DNA of 64,000 nucleotides. Origin: Loripinus fragilis. Taxonomy: Eukaryota > Mollusca > Bivalvia > Lucinida > Lucinidae. A program made the position numbers and the translations under genes. Under the pieces are notes generated by a model. That model was given only the letters and a program-made list of their open reading frames with translations. It was not told the origin of the DNA and searched no databases. The stretch is from positions 62,875,066-62,939,065 of the forward strand of contig OZ026524.1 of the NCBI GenBank assembly GCA_964019695.1. The letters run 5' to 3'. Positions 23,546-35,292 of the stretch are shown one piece after another (the stretch's first letter is position 1; every line of letters starts with the position of its first letter).

Positions 23546-24311
23546 AAATTCATTTTTTTATTTTGTAATTGTATCAATTTTTGTGGAATGGGTGATGTGC
23601 AGATCAAGAGGGGGATAGGGGGTCGGGACCCCCCCCCCCCCCTTTTTGAAAAATTTTAAGGCATAGAAAATTTAGCAATAATACTGGTACCACTCATTAT
23701 GATTCTCCCCTGAGGTCATACTGGACAGATCAAAGGCTAATCTTTATTAGGTGATTATGACTTCCCTCACAGGGGGCAATAAAGTGTTCCCATGAAAGGA
23801 TTAGGTATTTTCTGATAAAATGTTGATCTTTATCTTAGTGAAAGAAATTGTGTTGTATACAGGTAAGTCCCCTCTTGAGGCCCCTTTTAGTTTGTGAGAT
23901 ACTGTAACTGTCCCTTATCAGTAAATTCACTAATGATTCCATTTATCACAAAATATATGCCTTTAAGTTAGATGTGTTTCTATAGAAATAAGCATGTGGA
24001 ACCCCCAACTGGGGAAGTTGGACCCCGTTTGAATCCTTGGAAAAGCATAGAAATAAGTTGAAGACTAAAAAAAGTTATCCAGCTGTTTTTTGGCCATCGG
24101 AACTAGACCCCCCCCCCCCCCTGACAAAGTTTCAGGATCCACACAATAAGATACGTATGTGATACTTTCAATTCTGGAATGAACCATTATCGGTGGGGGC
24201 ATTTTTGTTGGTGGTATTTTTTGAGGGGGGGGGGGGGGAAATTGCCTTATTCTGACTGTTATTTGTGGAATAAAATTCAAATGCCTAAATTAAAGTTATT
24301 TCACTAAAGTA
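23546..24311. other. Non-coding, with poly-C and poly-G runs
   Basis: Homopolymers of C at about 23629-23642 and 24109-24121 and of G at 24225-24238 stand out. No gene. The short minus-strand frame at 24065-24280 is an effect of the homopolymers. Confidence 0.5.
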
Positions 24312-26392
24312 ATAAGGTTGCAAAGATCAGGAATCGATACAATCAAGTACCACACCTGACCCAGGATACCAATGGGAAAGTGACAAACTCACAGAAGACA
24401 CCACAAACGAGAGCCAAGAGGTCAGCCCTTTCCCAGCAGGTGACCACAAAGCACATATAAACAGACGCGCACAAAACATAGCAAACACAAGACAGAACAA
24501 AAAAATGGATTCAAGCATTTTATTTGCAACAAATACACAAACTGTTGTCGCTCACTTTTGTATTGTGTTTCCACAGCAACGTAGGCTTATTTAAAAATTA
24601 TGTATCAACTCTCATTTAATTTTGAGTTACTCTCGTAAAAAACTCAAATTTGGGAAGAAAACAATGTGTGTCTTAAGAGTATAATAATAGATTCTGGTTT
24701 CATCGGGGAGGGTTCATAATAATTGTGAATTGCCTGTGGGGATTTACAATATTTGTGAATGCTTGGTTTGGAAAAGACACAGGTGATCAGGCCAGGTGCG
24801 GTGTTGACATCTGTGATTGACATGTTTATGTTTTTATAGAGAATTCTGACACCCGTTTGTTATTGTTTCTCAAATATCATATTTATTAGCCTATCAATTC
24901 TGATGGGATGTTTTAACACTTTCAAAAGGTCATGATGACAGATGTTACTTAGTTTAGTAAAATTACATAAGCCCAATAATAGCGCATGTCAATTCTGGCA
25001 TTGATTGGCATTGATTGGCAGGATTGTGCAATACGCTTAGTCATCTGACCTTTGGGGAATTGCGCAACTGGTGTGACTATGAGTCACTTTTGTATCTTCT
25101 GTTTGGTTGATATAAATGGAAACTTACCTATGTGGAGGGCGCTTTATAGTAAATATGAAATATGATTGGTTAGTGATGATGTCATTAGGTGGCGCTGTGG
25201 TCAGCTTCTATCACATGACTTCATGGTATATAAGATGCATCCCAGTGTCAGAGCCTCAGACTTTGGTTAGACTTTGGAGATTTCGGATTTTTGTGTTATA
25301 GATAGTTTCTAGAAGTAGTTTAGTTGGACTTAAGAAGATTTAATAAAATGATAAAAAGGTGAAAGTTGTTGCTGAAATTCATAATACTTAGAAAATCTAA
25401 AGAGACTTTGAAAACACAAAGCGAACTTGAAGATCAGAATCAACTACTACCTTTTAAAAATTTATTTCAGTGCTATGGCGTGCTCTTTAACCATTTCCCA
25501 CAGGTCTATACATGATGCTCGATAGTAATCTACAGGTTCATTTAATACACTCAATGCATGCAATTTCTCCAAAAATTTCTCTTTATACATAACATTGAAA
25601 TACTTCTATCCTTTCCTTCATGCTGTGCGCCACCCACTATGAATAATTATGTAAACTAGAAATTGTGTTTCTGAAACACTATGCCCCAATCATTAGCTAG
25701 GCGATAGAATGATCTCACCATTCTTTCCATCACGAAAACTATTTTTCATCCTCTATCAGCTGATCATAGGTTTTAATATTTTTAAGATATCTTTATTACA
25801 AGTTTTCGATGTCCAAATTTGCAAATGAAAATAACTCGAAAAATGCAAAGGGCTATAACTCGAAACAAATAAAATAACTTTTTTTAATTTTCACCAGATG
25901 ATCTGCTCATTATCCTCTATCAGCTGTATAAGTTTGTTCAAAGCTCCTAGCTGTAAGAGTATTTGAGATGTTCAAATTTGCAAAGAGCAATAGCTGAAAA
26001 ATATTTTCCTTTAATTTTCATCAGGTAATCTACTCATTTCCTATATCAGCTGACCGAGTTTGGAGCTTTTAGCTGTAACAGGTTTTGAGATATCTTAATT
26101 ACAAAATTTTATTATGGTCCCTAAAAAGGGGCATAACTCCACAAAGGGAGATCATCCAGTCTTAATTAAATACGGGTCACTTATATTTTGATGAGGAATC
26201 CATCTATGGAACTTCAATGCTATGTTTTGTGCGCGTCTGTTTATATGTGCTTTTTGGTCACCTGCTAGGAAAGGGCTGACCTCTTGGCTCTCGTTTGTGG
26301 TGTCTTCTGTGAGTTTGTCACTTTCCCATTGGTATCCTGGGTCAGGTGTGGTACTTGATTGTATCGATTCCTGATCTTTGCACCATTACTTA
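24312..26392. mobile_element. 2.1-kb element with ~170-bp terminal inverted repeats
   Basis: The left end (24312-24485) reads GCAAAGATCAGG...CACACCTGACCCAGGATACC...GGTGACCACAAAGCACATATAAACAGACGCGC. The right end (26217-26391) is its reverse complement with few changes, including ATGTTTTGTGCGCGTCTG. The middle contains three diverged ~150-bp tandem units (25740-26110, with CTATCAGCTGA and GTCCAAATTTGCAAA) and no transposase. Long TIRs with a non-coding interior fit a foldback-type or deletion-derived DNA transposon; superfamily unknown and target duplication not resolved. Confidence 0.65.
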
Positions 26393-27379
26393 CTTTCAAA
26401 ACCCTATCTTAAATTTTTGAATGGACGGACGCACGGACAAGCCTAAAGCAATATGCCCCTTCATCTTTTCCAAAGTTGGGGCAATAATAAACGTTCACGT
26501 TTGTACATTGACCAATTAAATTGCTTGTCATATCCACTATTGTAGGATCAAACTGTAACCATTTTTTCATTGCCAAACAGAGTAAACCCTGATCAGGCAG
26601 CTGATCTGTGTCTGCCCTGATTGCAAAAGTGTTAAAGACGTCTCTCTGTGAGGTAAGCGGTTAAGGTAGCTTTGCTATACATACTTATGCATAATTGTTT
26701 TGTCGCAAAGAAAACTGTTGTTTTTTTTCAATCAGTACAATGAGCGCTTGAAAGCGTCCGCATTGTTGAACTCGTTCTGGTTTTAACAATACACTGCGGA
26801 TCATCCTATGCTATGGATACTTTAATTTCCCTTTTCATTTGTATTCTGTTGTATTTCCCATACGTATTGATACAATAAGCATGCGACCGCCCATTGTGTA
26901 TTTTAAGGGGTCACAAGTAAAATTTTCTAAATTATATATTTCTGTCCCTGAATATTGTAAAGTGAAATGTTGCATTATGCTGTATTTCCCCAAGTATTTC
27001 ATCTGAGTCTTCACTGTTTGCCAAAGTACCTGGTTATGGATTTCCAGTATAAAAAGGGGGGTGATATTACTCTTTCTCGCCATTCACATGGATTGTCGTC
27101 TGCTCGCTCACGTGATGATGTACTTTAGCAGCCGATATTGTAAACACAACCCAGATCAGACTGCTCCCAATAGTCTGATTTTGGATCAAATTGTTTGCTT
27201 CCATGATAAAAATTGTCTAGAATGCATGTAAAAACAGGCAGCTGACGTACTAATCAGACGACAGTTTTTCTGGACAAATATATTGGCAGGATAGGGAGTT
27301 ATATTGCCAGAAGCAAAACTGTTGCTAGTATTAACAAAATTGTGATATTTTTCGAAATTTAACTTGTATTTCTTCTTTT
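26393..27379. other. Non-coding, repeat fragments only
   Basis: Fragments at 26540-26645 (CTGATCAGGCAGCTGATC hairpin) and 27100-27265 (CAGATCAGACTGCTCCCAATAGTCTGAT hairpin core) belong to palindromic repeats also seen at 4.9-5.5 kb and inside 31973-32204. No gene. Confidence 0.45.
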
Positions 27380-28090
27380 AATCGTAAGCGCTCCCGGAAC
27401 CCGAATTTTTATATCACTTTTAACAAAGTAATGAGCCAAAAAAATACATTTTATTTCTCCATTTCATCGTAAGCGCTTAATCATGGAAACGACGCCTGCC
27501 TCTGCGACCCAAACTTTATTTCACTCGTTTTACCTAAGTAATGGGCCAAAAATGGTTCCTGCAGTCAATTTGCTGAAAGCACTAAATTGCTGCTAGCATT
27601 AAAATTGCTACCAGCAGCAAAATTCCTGCCAGAAGCCAAATTCCTGCAAGCAGTAAAATTGCTGCTAGCATTTTAAATTGTGGTAGTTTTTATATTTTTA
27701 TTTTATATTTCCCTATCTAATCGTAAGCGTATCTGGAAACGATGCATTCCATGGCAACCAGGACAGCTTTATCATACATTTTACTTAAGGTATCGACCAA
27801 CAATTGCTTCCAGCAGTAAATTTGCTGCTGGCACTAAATTTTGCTACCAGCAGCAAAAACACTGTCAGTTTTCATATTTTATTTTGTTATTTCATATTAT
27901 CCTAAACGCATCATTCCGTGGCAACACAATCCTTTCTATTACACCTAAGTTATGGGCCAACATTACTGCCAGCATTAGAGTGTAGTATTTTTACTATTCT
28001 TTTTTTATATTCCCCCATCTTCTTCAGTTTTTCCATCTTAGTGTAAGCGCATCTGAAAACGATGCATTCCATAACAGCCAGAACCCGATT
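27380..28090 (+). repeat. Diverged tandem units with CTGCTAGCA minisatellite
   Basis: Four to five units of roughly 110-150 bp repeat the order ATCGTAAGCGC / GGAAACGATGCATTCC / ACCTAAGTAATGGGCCAA / TGCTGCTAGCA-rich stretch. The last part is an internal minisatellite of ~18-bp words built on GCTGCTAGCA and CCAGCAGCAAAA. The array resumes at 29389 after the 28364-29385 insertion, and an inverted related array lies at 36110-36600. Confidence 0.7.
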
Positions 28091-28363
28091 CCAATGCCTC
28101 CTTAAAGGTTAGCAAGACTTAAGTTAGGTATTGATAATTCAACATGCCATATTAAATGATAAATAAATTGCCTGGATCGATGTGGTTTTGTGGTCAAAAA
28201 TATCATTGTGATCTTCAGAAAAAATAAAAATATTGTGATTTTAATCAGTTCTAAACGTTATTTTCGCATCCTGAAAACCCAATACATAACTTAAGTATTC
28301 CTTAAACTTAAGGAGGCATTATAATTCCGGGCCTAGAACTGTTTTATTACACTTTTTACCTAA

Positions 28364-29385
28364 AGCCCGCGTCACACCTAGCCGCGTTTCCAGTGCGTTA
28401 AAAATGTAGCATGGAGCCGTTTAATTTTCCAGAGCGCCGTGAGATTGCAATAATTCCCAGAAACTTTTCGTGACAATTGGCGTCACGGCAACCATAAAGC
28501 GTCCTGACGGCGACCATCGCGTTCCTATGGAGTTCTAGTTGGAGATTCTTTGCGCTCTCTACGCTTACACAATGACCCTTGAGCGCATCCGTGGAGCTGC
28601 TATCGGGCGCGAGACCACAATTAATTTTACTATATAATTTAATCATTCATTACAACACCTCCTAATATACATGATGAAGCTGGCTTTCTTCTGAAGCTTT
28701 TCCCCACTCAAACATGGCCTTGGAGTCATTCTAATCACTGACTAGATAGGGCAAGTCCGGCTCGTTTTGGAAGCACAGGAGTTTAGACAAACCCTATGTG
28801 ACATAGCAGTCGTGTTGGCTATCTTAACAGCATTTTACTAAGGTGTGCAGAGGCCTCAATTTTCCTAAAATTACCAGTTTCCGGGACAGAAGCAACATTT
28901 TCTGAAAGCTTATTCATTGGGCAGTTCAGACATACCTAATAACAAGGATGCTCACATGAATAGGTCGATTTGCAGCCCAATAAAAGGGGAACTATTTGCG
29001 CGAAATAACAGCCTTATTCTATACAACCAATCAAGGGACATAATTGTGGTCTGATTCCTATCAGAACAGGCGCTAGACCACAATTAATTTTACTATATAA
29101 TTAAATCATTCATTACAACACCTCCTAATATACATGATGAAGCTGGCTTTCTTCTGAAGCTTTTCCCCACTCAAACATGGCCTGGGAGTCATTCTAATCA
29201 CTGACTAGATAGGGCAAGTCTGGCTCGTTTTTGGAAGCACAGGAGTTTAGACAAACCCTATGTGACATAGCAGTCGTGTTGGCTATCTTAACAGCATTTT
29301 GCTTGCGATCGTATCACCGTTTTCTGAATTTTTCATGGAGGCCGTGGGATCAACGTGAGAACGCTGCTCTAGTGTGACAGGGGTT
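28364..29385. mobile_element. PIF/Harbinger-like MITE with TAA target duplication
   Basis: The 1,022-bp insert splits a unit of the surrounding repeat: left flank TTTTTACCTAA, right flank TAAGTTACTTGGGCC, whereas uninterrupted units read ACCTAAGTAATGGGCC. TAA (28361-28363 and 29386-29388) is duplicated. Ends are inverted: AGCCCGCGTCACACCTAG and CTAGTGTGACAGGGGTT. A 3-bp TAA duplication and a short imperfect TIR fit the PIF/Harbinger superfamily. Inside, 28605-28830 is repeated at 29073-29305 (CCACAATTAATTTTACTATA onward), a ~228-bp direct duplication. No transposase. Confidence 0.7.
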
Positions 29386-29388
29386 TAA

Positions 29389-30611
29389 GTTACTTGGGCC
29401 AAAGATTGCTGCTAGCTCTAAAAATGCTGCCAGCAACAAAAACACCTGCTAGGGACTCAGGGTTTGCGCATGTGCGGCTTTCTATCAACTATGCTTTCCT
29501 ATCATACTCCCTCTTCCTAATGTAGCAGCCCCCGTGCGACAGTAGTCAAGTGTGACGACAGCGTGCATGATGTAGACATTTATTCTAAATGATTTTTACT
29601 TTAATTTTTTTGAATCAAAATATAAACGCGCGTGAAAAACAATTACTGCACCTGCTTCATTATAAAGATTTGATTAGGGTCGAGTCGCGAGAAAATCTGA
29701 TTTAGTTATACTCCGTCCAGATAAGAGACGTTGGGCGGTTCTTAGCTAAGTTCAACCCCTTGACAAATACATTTGGAAATCGGCTAGTCAGGTTGCATTG
29801 TTCGCGTATTCACCCATCTGTGAAACTCTCCATACCAAAAGTATTTACCTGTAGTCTTATAGTTGCCGTATCGTAGAAAATAAGCGTTTCGAAATATTAA
29901 AGATGAATCTGATCAGCCCAGATACCGTGTTTGAAATATGTACATACATGTATCTTAAACACGTACGTGCATCTTAAACTATACAACCAAAACATCAATC
30001 TTCGATAATGAAATCTACAATCACAGAAGCTTTATTGTTTTATAAAAGATATGTGTACCCCCCTTTACCTTTGATCCAATTATTGAACCCTTAGCATGCT
30101 GAATTTTGATGTGTGTGTGAGTATGTGTGTGTGGGGGGGGGGGGGGAGGGGGCTATTTTTATGTTGTTGTTTTTAATGCTTTTTTATGAATTCAGAGCTA
30201 AACACCAAATCATTTTCTTGCCAAACAAACAGAATTTGGAAGAATATTTTCATCGACAACATTTTTAACGCGAATATTTCATATAGCATACTAAAGGTAA
30301 ACCTGTGTACCAGTAGACGCACACAACTGCAGGAAAAATTAGAGATGAGTGTCTCTTTTGTTATTTCGAGACAGTTTTGCTTGATTTCAAAAATGTTTTG
30401 TCGCTGCCAACATTTTTGCAGCCATGACGCGACGTTTCCTGGCCACCTAGGTTGAACCAGTACTTAGCAGAGAATAAAGTGTCTTGCTTAGGACATTTCG
30501 AAGTCCTTTCATTGAGCTTCTCAAAAAAGCGATTCTTTAATCACAGGTCTAACACACTAGATCTGAGCAACTGTGGATCTCGATTATTTGAGTTGATACT
30601 TTACATCCCAG
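29389..30611. other. Non-coding; no gene recognised
   Basis: Starts with the resumed CTGCTAGC minisatellite. It includes a G run at 30131-30147 and one copy (30427-30480) of a GTTGAACCAGTACT-type repeat found again at 30955 and, diverged, at 36775. Short frames here match no family I know. Confidence 0.45.
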
Positions 30612-30918
30612 CCATGCGCGGATCCAGAAAATTTTGTCAGAGGGGGTCTAACTTTGACAACGTTTTTTTTTAGTTGATGAGAGGAGAGATGATCAAAATA
30701 CCACTAAAAGCGGGCCATCATCGGCCTGCCATCCAAACGCCATTAAAATGGCGTTTCTCTGGCGTCCCGCTGATGGCCTAACATTGAATTCTGGCCTAGT
30801 AGCTTTGCGATTTTCAGGGGATTCAGACCAGTTTTGCTAAGAAAACCTTTTTTGTGATCTTTCAGGGGGGTCTGTACCCCCTGTCGTCCCCCCCCCCCTC
30901 TGGATCCGCCCATGCCAG
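30612..30918. mobile_element. MITE with GCGGATCCAG terminal repeats
   Basis: The left end GCCATGCGCGGATCCAG and right end CTGGATCCGCCCATGCC are inverted copies, each followed inward by a G-rich or C-rich run (GAGGGGGT / ACCCCCTGTCG). The ~305-bp interior has the palindrome AAACGCCATTAAAATGGCGTTT. No coding capacity. This type of end is common in invertebrate MITEs; superfamily not assigned. Confidence 0.7.
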
Positions 30919-31007
30919 TCAAGAAATTTTCAGCCATGTCGGGTCGTTTCCTGAGTTGAACCAGTACTAAATAGAGTATAACGTGTCTTGCATGAGGAAA
31001 CAATATG

Positions 31008-31080
31008 GTGCCTCCAGAGAGACTCAAACCAACGGCCCCTTTATCTCAAGTCAAGCACTCTACCTCTGGTTGACTCGACA
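31008..31080 (-). repeat. tRNA-derived SINE head or tRNA pseudogene
   Basis: On the minus strand an A-box-like AGAGGTAGAGTG is followed at tRNA spacing by the B-box-like GGTTTGAGTC. The arms partly pair, but the acceptor stem was not resolved. Near-identical flanking words at 30460 and 36775 suggest a dispersed SINE rather than a functional tRNA gene. Confidence 0.45.
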
Positions 31081-31968
31081 GGTATTATACAGCTATTTTG
31101 GTCATTGTATCGCCACGTGGTATGCGATTTCCCGGTCTTATTTAAAGCTTATGGAGATATGAACCAGTTGTGGGCGTGGCTAGATAGTGACCCAAAGTGG
31201 ATTAATAACTACAGTTTTTGAAGGCGTCATTCATGCCAGCCTGTTTGTTGGGTTAGTTCAATATATTCACTTAACCTATATTACATTGTATGCCGTTTAT
31301 ATCCGTATTTCGAACACACCTTGCCTATAGAGCCAACGGTAACAAACTGTTATACATCGGACAATAATTCACAGCGAAAGTGTGTGATAGCTGGCGTCAC
31401 TGAAAAATGACGTCATTCATGGCGTTAGACGGTGTAACTTCGTTTTTACGCTTGAAAGACGTTATAATAACATGTAAACGTATGCGACTAAGCTGCGCGC
31501 TCATGATTTGATCTTTACAACTGACGTCCAAACAATGAATTATTACTTAACAATTCACTGTTGGAGCTGATCTATTTCTTAAATCATGTGTAAAACATTT
31601 CTACCTCCGTACCAGTGTATGCAGCTTTGTGTTTTAGATGGTTACTTGAGACATGGCTATATAGTAAATACAACACCAAAGGAAATTACAGATAAAAGCA
31701 CGCTTCATGCAACCAGATCTTCATTACGCTGTGTAACCTGACTCTATATCTTTATACATGTAACAGCAACTGCCGTTCTAACAGTTTGCCTTGCTGATCT
31801 TGACTAAAATTCACATAGGTTCTAGGAGGCCCTGACCAGTGCGCAATGGTATATAACCAATGTGTCTGTAAACAAGTAAGACTTAAGTTTTCTGCGAACG
31901 TTTACCGGGCATACTAACCGTATAAAACTGGTCGCCTTTGTCGTCTGCGGTTCAGTTGTTTTGCACGA
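31081..31968. other. No gene seen
   Basis: No exon-like frame and no terminal repeats. A short ATGACGTCAT palindrome occurs at 31407. Confidence 0.45.
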
Positions 31969-31972
31969 TTAA

Positions 31973-32204
31973 CCCTTTAAGCGCCAATTACAACAAAACT
32001 GCTTTTGTCGTCTGCTGAAATGTTTTAGAAGCCTTTCCACCAAACAGTGTAGACTCAGATCAGACTGCTCCTATACGAGCAGTCTGCTCTGGGTCCACAC
32101 TGTTTGTCTCTATACTTAGCTTTGTTAAATAATGTTAGCGAAAAATCGCAGCAGACGACAAATGCAGACGGAATTTTCGGTTTATTTTTTGCTAGCGTTA
32201 AGGG
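31973..32204. mobile_element. piggyBac-like palindromic MITE (TTAA target)
   Basis: The 232-bp element starts CCCTTTAAGCGCC and ends GCTAGCGTTAAGGG, with TTAA at 31969-31972 and 32205-32208. TTAA duplication with CCC/GGG ends is the hallmark of piggyBac. The centre is a long hairpin: AGACTCAGATCAGACTGCTC pairs with GAGCAGTCTGCTCTGGGTC around TATAC. No coding capacity. Confidence 0.75.
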
Positions 32205-32343
32205 TTAAAGCGTACCTATGCTGTTTTACCAAATTTACTGTAGACCAGTCTAAATTGACAGTGAATGGCAGTGTTCTGTCGGACACGCCCAACGTCCGTT
32301 ACCTGGTCGCACTATACATGCGAACAACAAAGTGATAAAAGGG

Positions 32344-32384
32344 GCAAAGATCAGGAATCGATACAATCAAGCACCACACCTGAC
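32344..32384 (+). repeat. 41-bp module, copy 4 (isolated, one substitution)
   Basis: GCAAAGATCAGG...CACACCTGAC with one difference (AAGCACC for AAGTACC), followed by a further short match GAGGATACCA before homology to the long-TIR element ends. Confidence 0.8.
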
Positions 32385-32480
32385 CGAGGATACCACACAC
32401 CACAAGGCACAGTCGCGCCTGCGCATCTGCGCATCAGCAAAGTGTGTGGAATTCATTCTCTTGGACATATAATTGATCAT

Positions 32481-33050
32481 ATGTTCTTAAAAGGGTATCC
32501 TTTGGAAGCAAAGTCTGCACCAAAGAACTGAAACTAGAGTGTGCATATTTCCTGGGCCAGACTAGCATGTATCTACCATTTAGGCTTCATCAGTAACCCT
32601 CTAATAGTTTCAAAGTTCCACAATGAAACCCATGATCCCAAAGGACAAGAAAATAAAATCTACACTAGAGTGAAGGGCAGGGAGACGTTCTACCGCTGCC
32701 ACACAGTCCCAGTCACCAGCTGTAGTGAAGTCAAATATGTTCTTAAAAGGGTATCCCTTGGAAGCAAAGACTGCACCAAAGAACTGAAACTAGAGTGTGC
32801 ATATTTTCTGGGCCAGACCAGCTAGTTTCTGTCATTTAGGCTTCATCAGTGGCCCTCTAATAGTTTCAAAGTTCCACAATGAAACCCACGATCCCAACGG
32901 ACAAGAAAATAAAATCTACACTATAGTGAAGGGCAGGGAGACGTTCTTCCGCCGCCGCCGAGTCCCAGTCACCAACTGTAGTGAAGTCAAATATGTTCTT
33001 AAAAGGGTATCCTTTGGAAGCAAAGACTGTGGTAAGGTCACAAAATATCA
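32481..33050 (+). repeat. 256-bp tandem repeat, about 2.2 copies
   Basis: ATGTTCTTAAAAGGGTATCC starts at 32481, 32737 and 32993, exactly 256 bp apart. On the minus strand each full unit keeps one open frame (GYPFKNIFDFTT...RLPALH...DFIFLS...GFIVEL then stop); on the plus strand a different frame is open. I do not recognise the peptide. It could be a multiplied exon, but equal openness on both strands argues for a repeat. Confidence 0.75.
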
Positions 33051-34044
33051 GTAACTTAGCCAGTATTTGTAATTGAGCAGGCTGGTTTGAGTATGACATA
33101 GTCGGACACCTCGAAGACAGGTTTTCTCGCGTTGAGGCCCATTTATCAATATAATGGTGCTCTCTAATCTCCAGATTTACATGTAATCCTATCATATTGT
33201 ATTCTTAATCAAAGAACATGGGCGACAAAATATGTTTAAAACGTTTTAGATTTATATACCATCACGCTTAGGGATGTCAGTTACAACGCAAGGTGGTTCT
33301 GGACGACAATTCGTTACGGGCCCATGACGACTGTTTACCTGTGCTGGACGACAGGTAACGGGTTTTAGATGACAGATTCGGGTTTTGGACGACAGTGGAA
33401 AGAGGCAACACACACAGACGTCGCAGAAAATGATAATATAGTGTGTTTGGCTATTTAAAATAATTCCTGTCATATTAGTGTTTGTAAGTTTGACATTGGA
33501 AGTACAAACACCATAGATATTTGTAGTTAAATTGTAAAACCCTGGACTGGAAATGAAACTTCAGAAATGTGTAATTTGCGATTAATCACTTGCGTTCTCA
33601 TCATGAAATAAGCATAAATGGTCCGACAATAGATCTCACATGATTTTTCTGTCAATTTTAACATGTCCTTCTTAAAAGAAAACTGAAAAACCTCAAAATT
33701 TCATTTTTCTAATGTTATTGGTTAGAGACGACTGTGTAACAGGCAATAGACGACGTCAGTTTTTCTGTAACAGATGTGAGACGACATTTTCCTTTCTTTC
33801 ATGAACACTTGACTAGATGTAAAAACTGCTCTGAAGCCTATTTAACGCATGAAGAAGTAGTTAAGCATTGTGCGACCTCCCATCGAATGTGCATACCAAG
33901 CCCAAGGTAATCTGAAGAATTTAAAGGTTAATACAATATATGGGATTGGTGGCATTTTAGTCTTCTGGTTCCAGAGAATATTTAAAAGGGTTTTTACCTT
34001 ATTTGAGCAAGGCGGCATCTTGGTCACAAGACCAAGAAGTTAGT

Positions 34045-34349
34045 GAGTATGATCAGGACATGCAACAATTATAAACTCCAGACCAACCCACTATATCATA
34101 AGGAAAAGCCACTGAACATTTACAGTAACAAGATATCCATAAGACAATACAAGTAAAGCTACCAGCTCTCTCTTCCTCTTCAAGATGATTGCAAAACTAG
34201 GAAGGGCGCAAAGTAATGCATACCAAAAACAAAGACAAACACAGAACCCCCATAATGAGAAGTACATTAAGTAAAAGATCAACAACAAGAGAATCACCGC
34301 CTCAGAACTGACAGAAGCCTAAGCAATGGGGGTGGGGGCTTAAATGCAT
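34045..34349 (+). repeat. GAGTATGATCAGG-family repeat, full-length copy
   Basis: From GAGTATGATCAGGA through CAGCTCTCTCTTCC and AGATGATTGCAA to TTAAATGCATC, matching 15561-15855. Non-coding. Its copy number and defined ends suggest a SINE or small DNA element of unknown class. Confidence 0.7.
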
Positions 34350-35214
34350 CTTAAGATCATTTGAATAACTTTCGTCCCTCCATCCTAAGGAGTCTCCAAT
34401 GAAATTCGATTGACAGTGTGGTTTCAAAGAAGATGTTTGAAAATATTGACAAACAGACAGACGGATGGAGGCTGGAGTCATTTGTATACTATTAGCTCAC
34501 TTCGGAGCCTTCAACTTTGGTGAGCTTAAAACATTATTTTATTCGACCATGTATACACTTTGTCGGACTGGAGCTTATTGAGGGCAATTGCGGGTAATAC
34601 TTCTCACATTAAAATCTTTTTAATTGTTCCCATACACTTTGTTTTATGTATGGACTGTCAATTTATGTAATACAAAGGATATGTCACCAGACTCAATTTT
34701 TCATAATCTCACATGGAAGTTTTCAGCATTTTAAAAATTTTCTGAAACAAATCCAAGTCCTTAATATTAAGCTAAAATATTTGTAATCGCCATCCAGCTT
34801 CTTAATTTTAATTTTAATTATTACTCATGACCTCAAGCTTTCTGGAAAATGTAAAAATGTATTTGTTTTCCCAAGCCATGTCAAAGTACTGCATGATATA
34901 TTTTGGTTTTTCCCTCACAAAAGGATTTCGATTTTTAGAGTAAATTATATATGAAAAATCTGACATTAAAATCATATTCATGGACTATCATTTGACATTT
35001 TAGAAAAAAAAATTGGGGTCACCAGACTAATTATCTTGCATGAGGGCTAAAGTTATCCCCATCCCCACTAGTTTGAGAATAAGTCAATATAAAACGTTAA
35101 GGAGTGTAATTTTTGTCATTTTAATATATAATTCCATATTCCTTGTATGAAGTAATTTTGCATTACAAGAGAAAAACAAGAAAAAGAAAAACAAACAAAA
35201 CAATTTGTTATAAG

Positions 35215-35292
35215 TGCCCACCCTGGAATCGACCCTGGTCCTCTGGTTCCAAAGTCTGACACGCCTGGCACAAGGTCACGATGTCAAGTGGT
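35215..35292 (-). repeat. tRNA-derived SINE-like segment
   Basis: The minus strand shows GGGTCGATTCC (B-box-like) downstream of GTGACCTTGTGCCAGGCG (A-box-like) at tRNA spacing. Not folded. Confidence 0.35.

Noticed and set aside
23629..24238. Poly-C and poly-G runs as regulatory G-quadruplexes
   Set aside because: Single long homopolymers rather than spaced G-tracts; length may also be a sequencing artefact.
24312..26392. Helitron
   Set aside because: Has long terminal inverted repeats and no TC...CTRR ends, so not Helitron-like.
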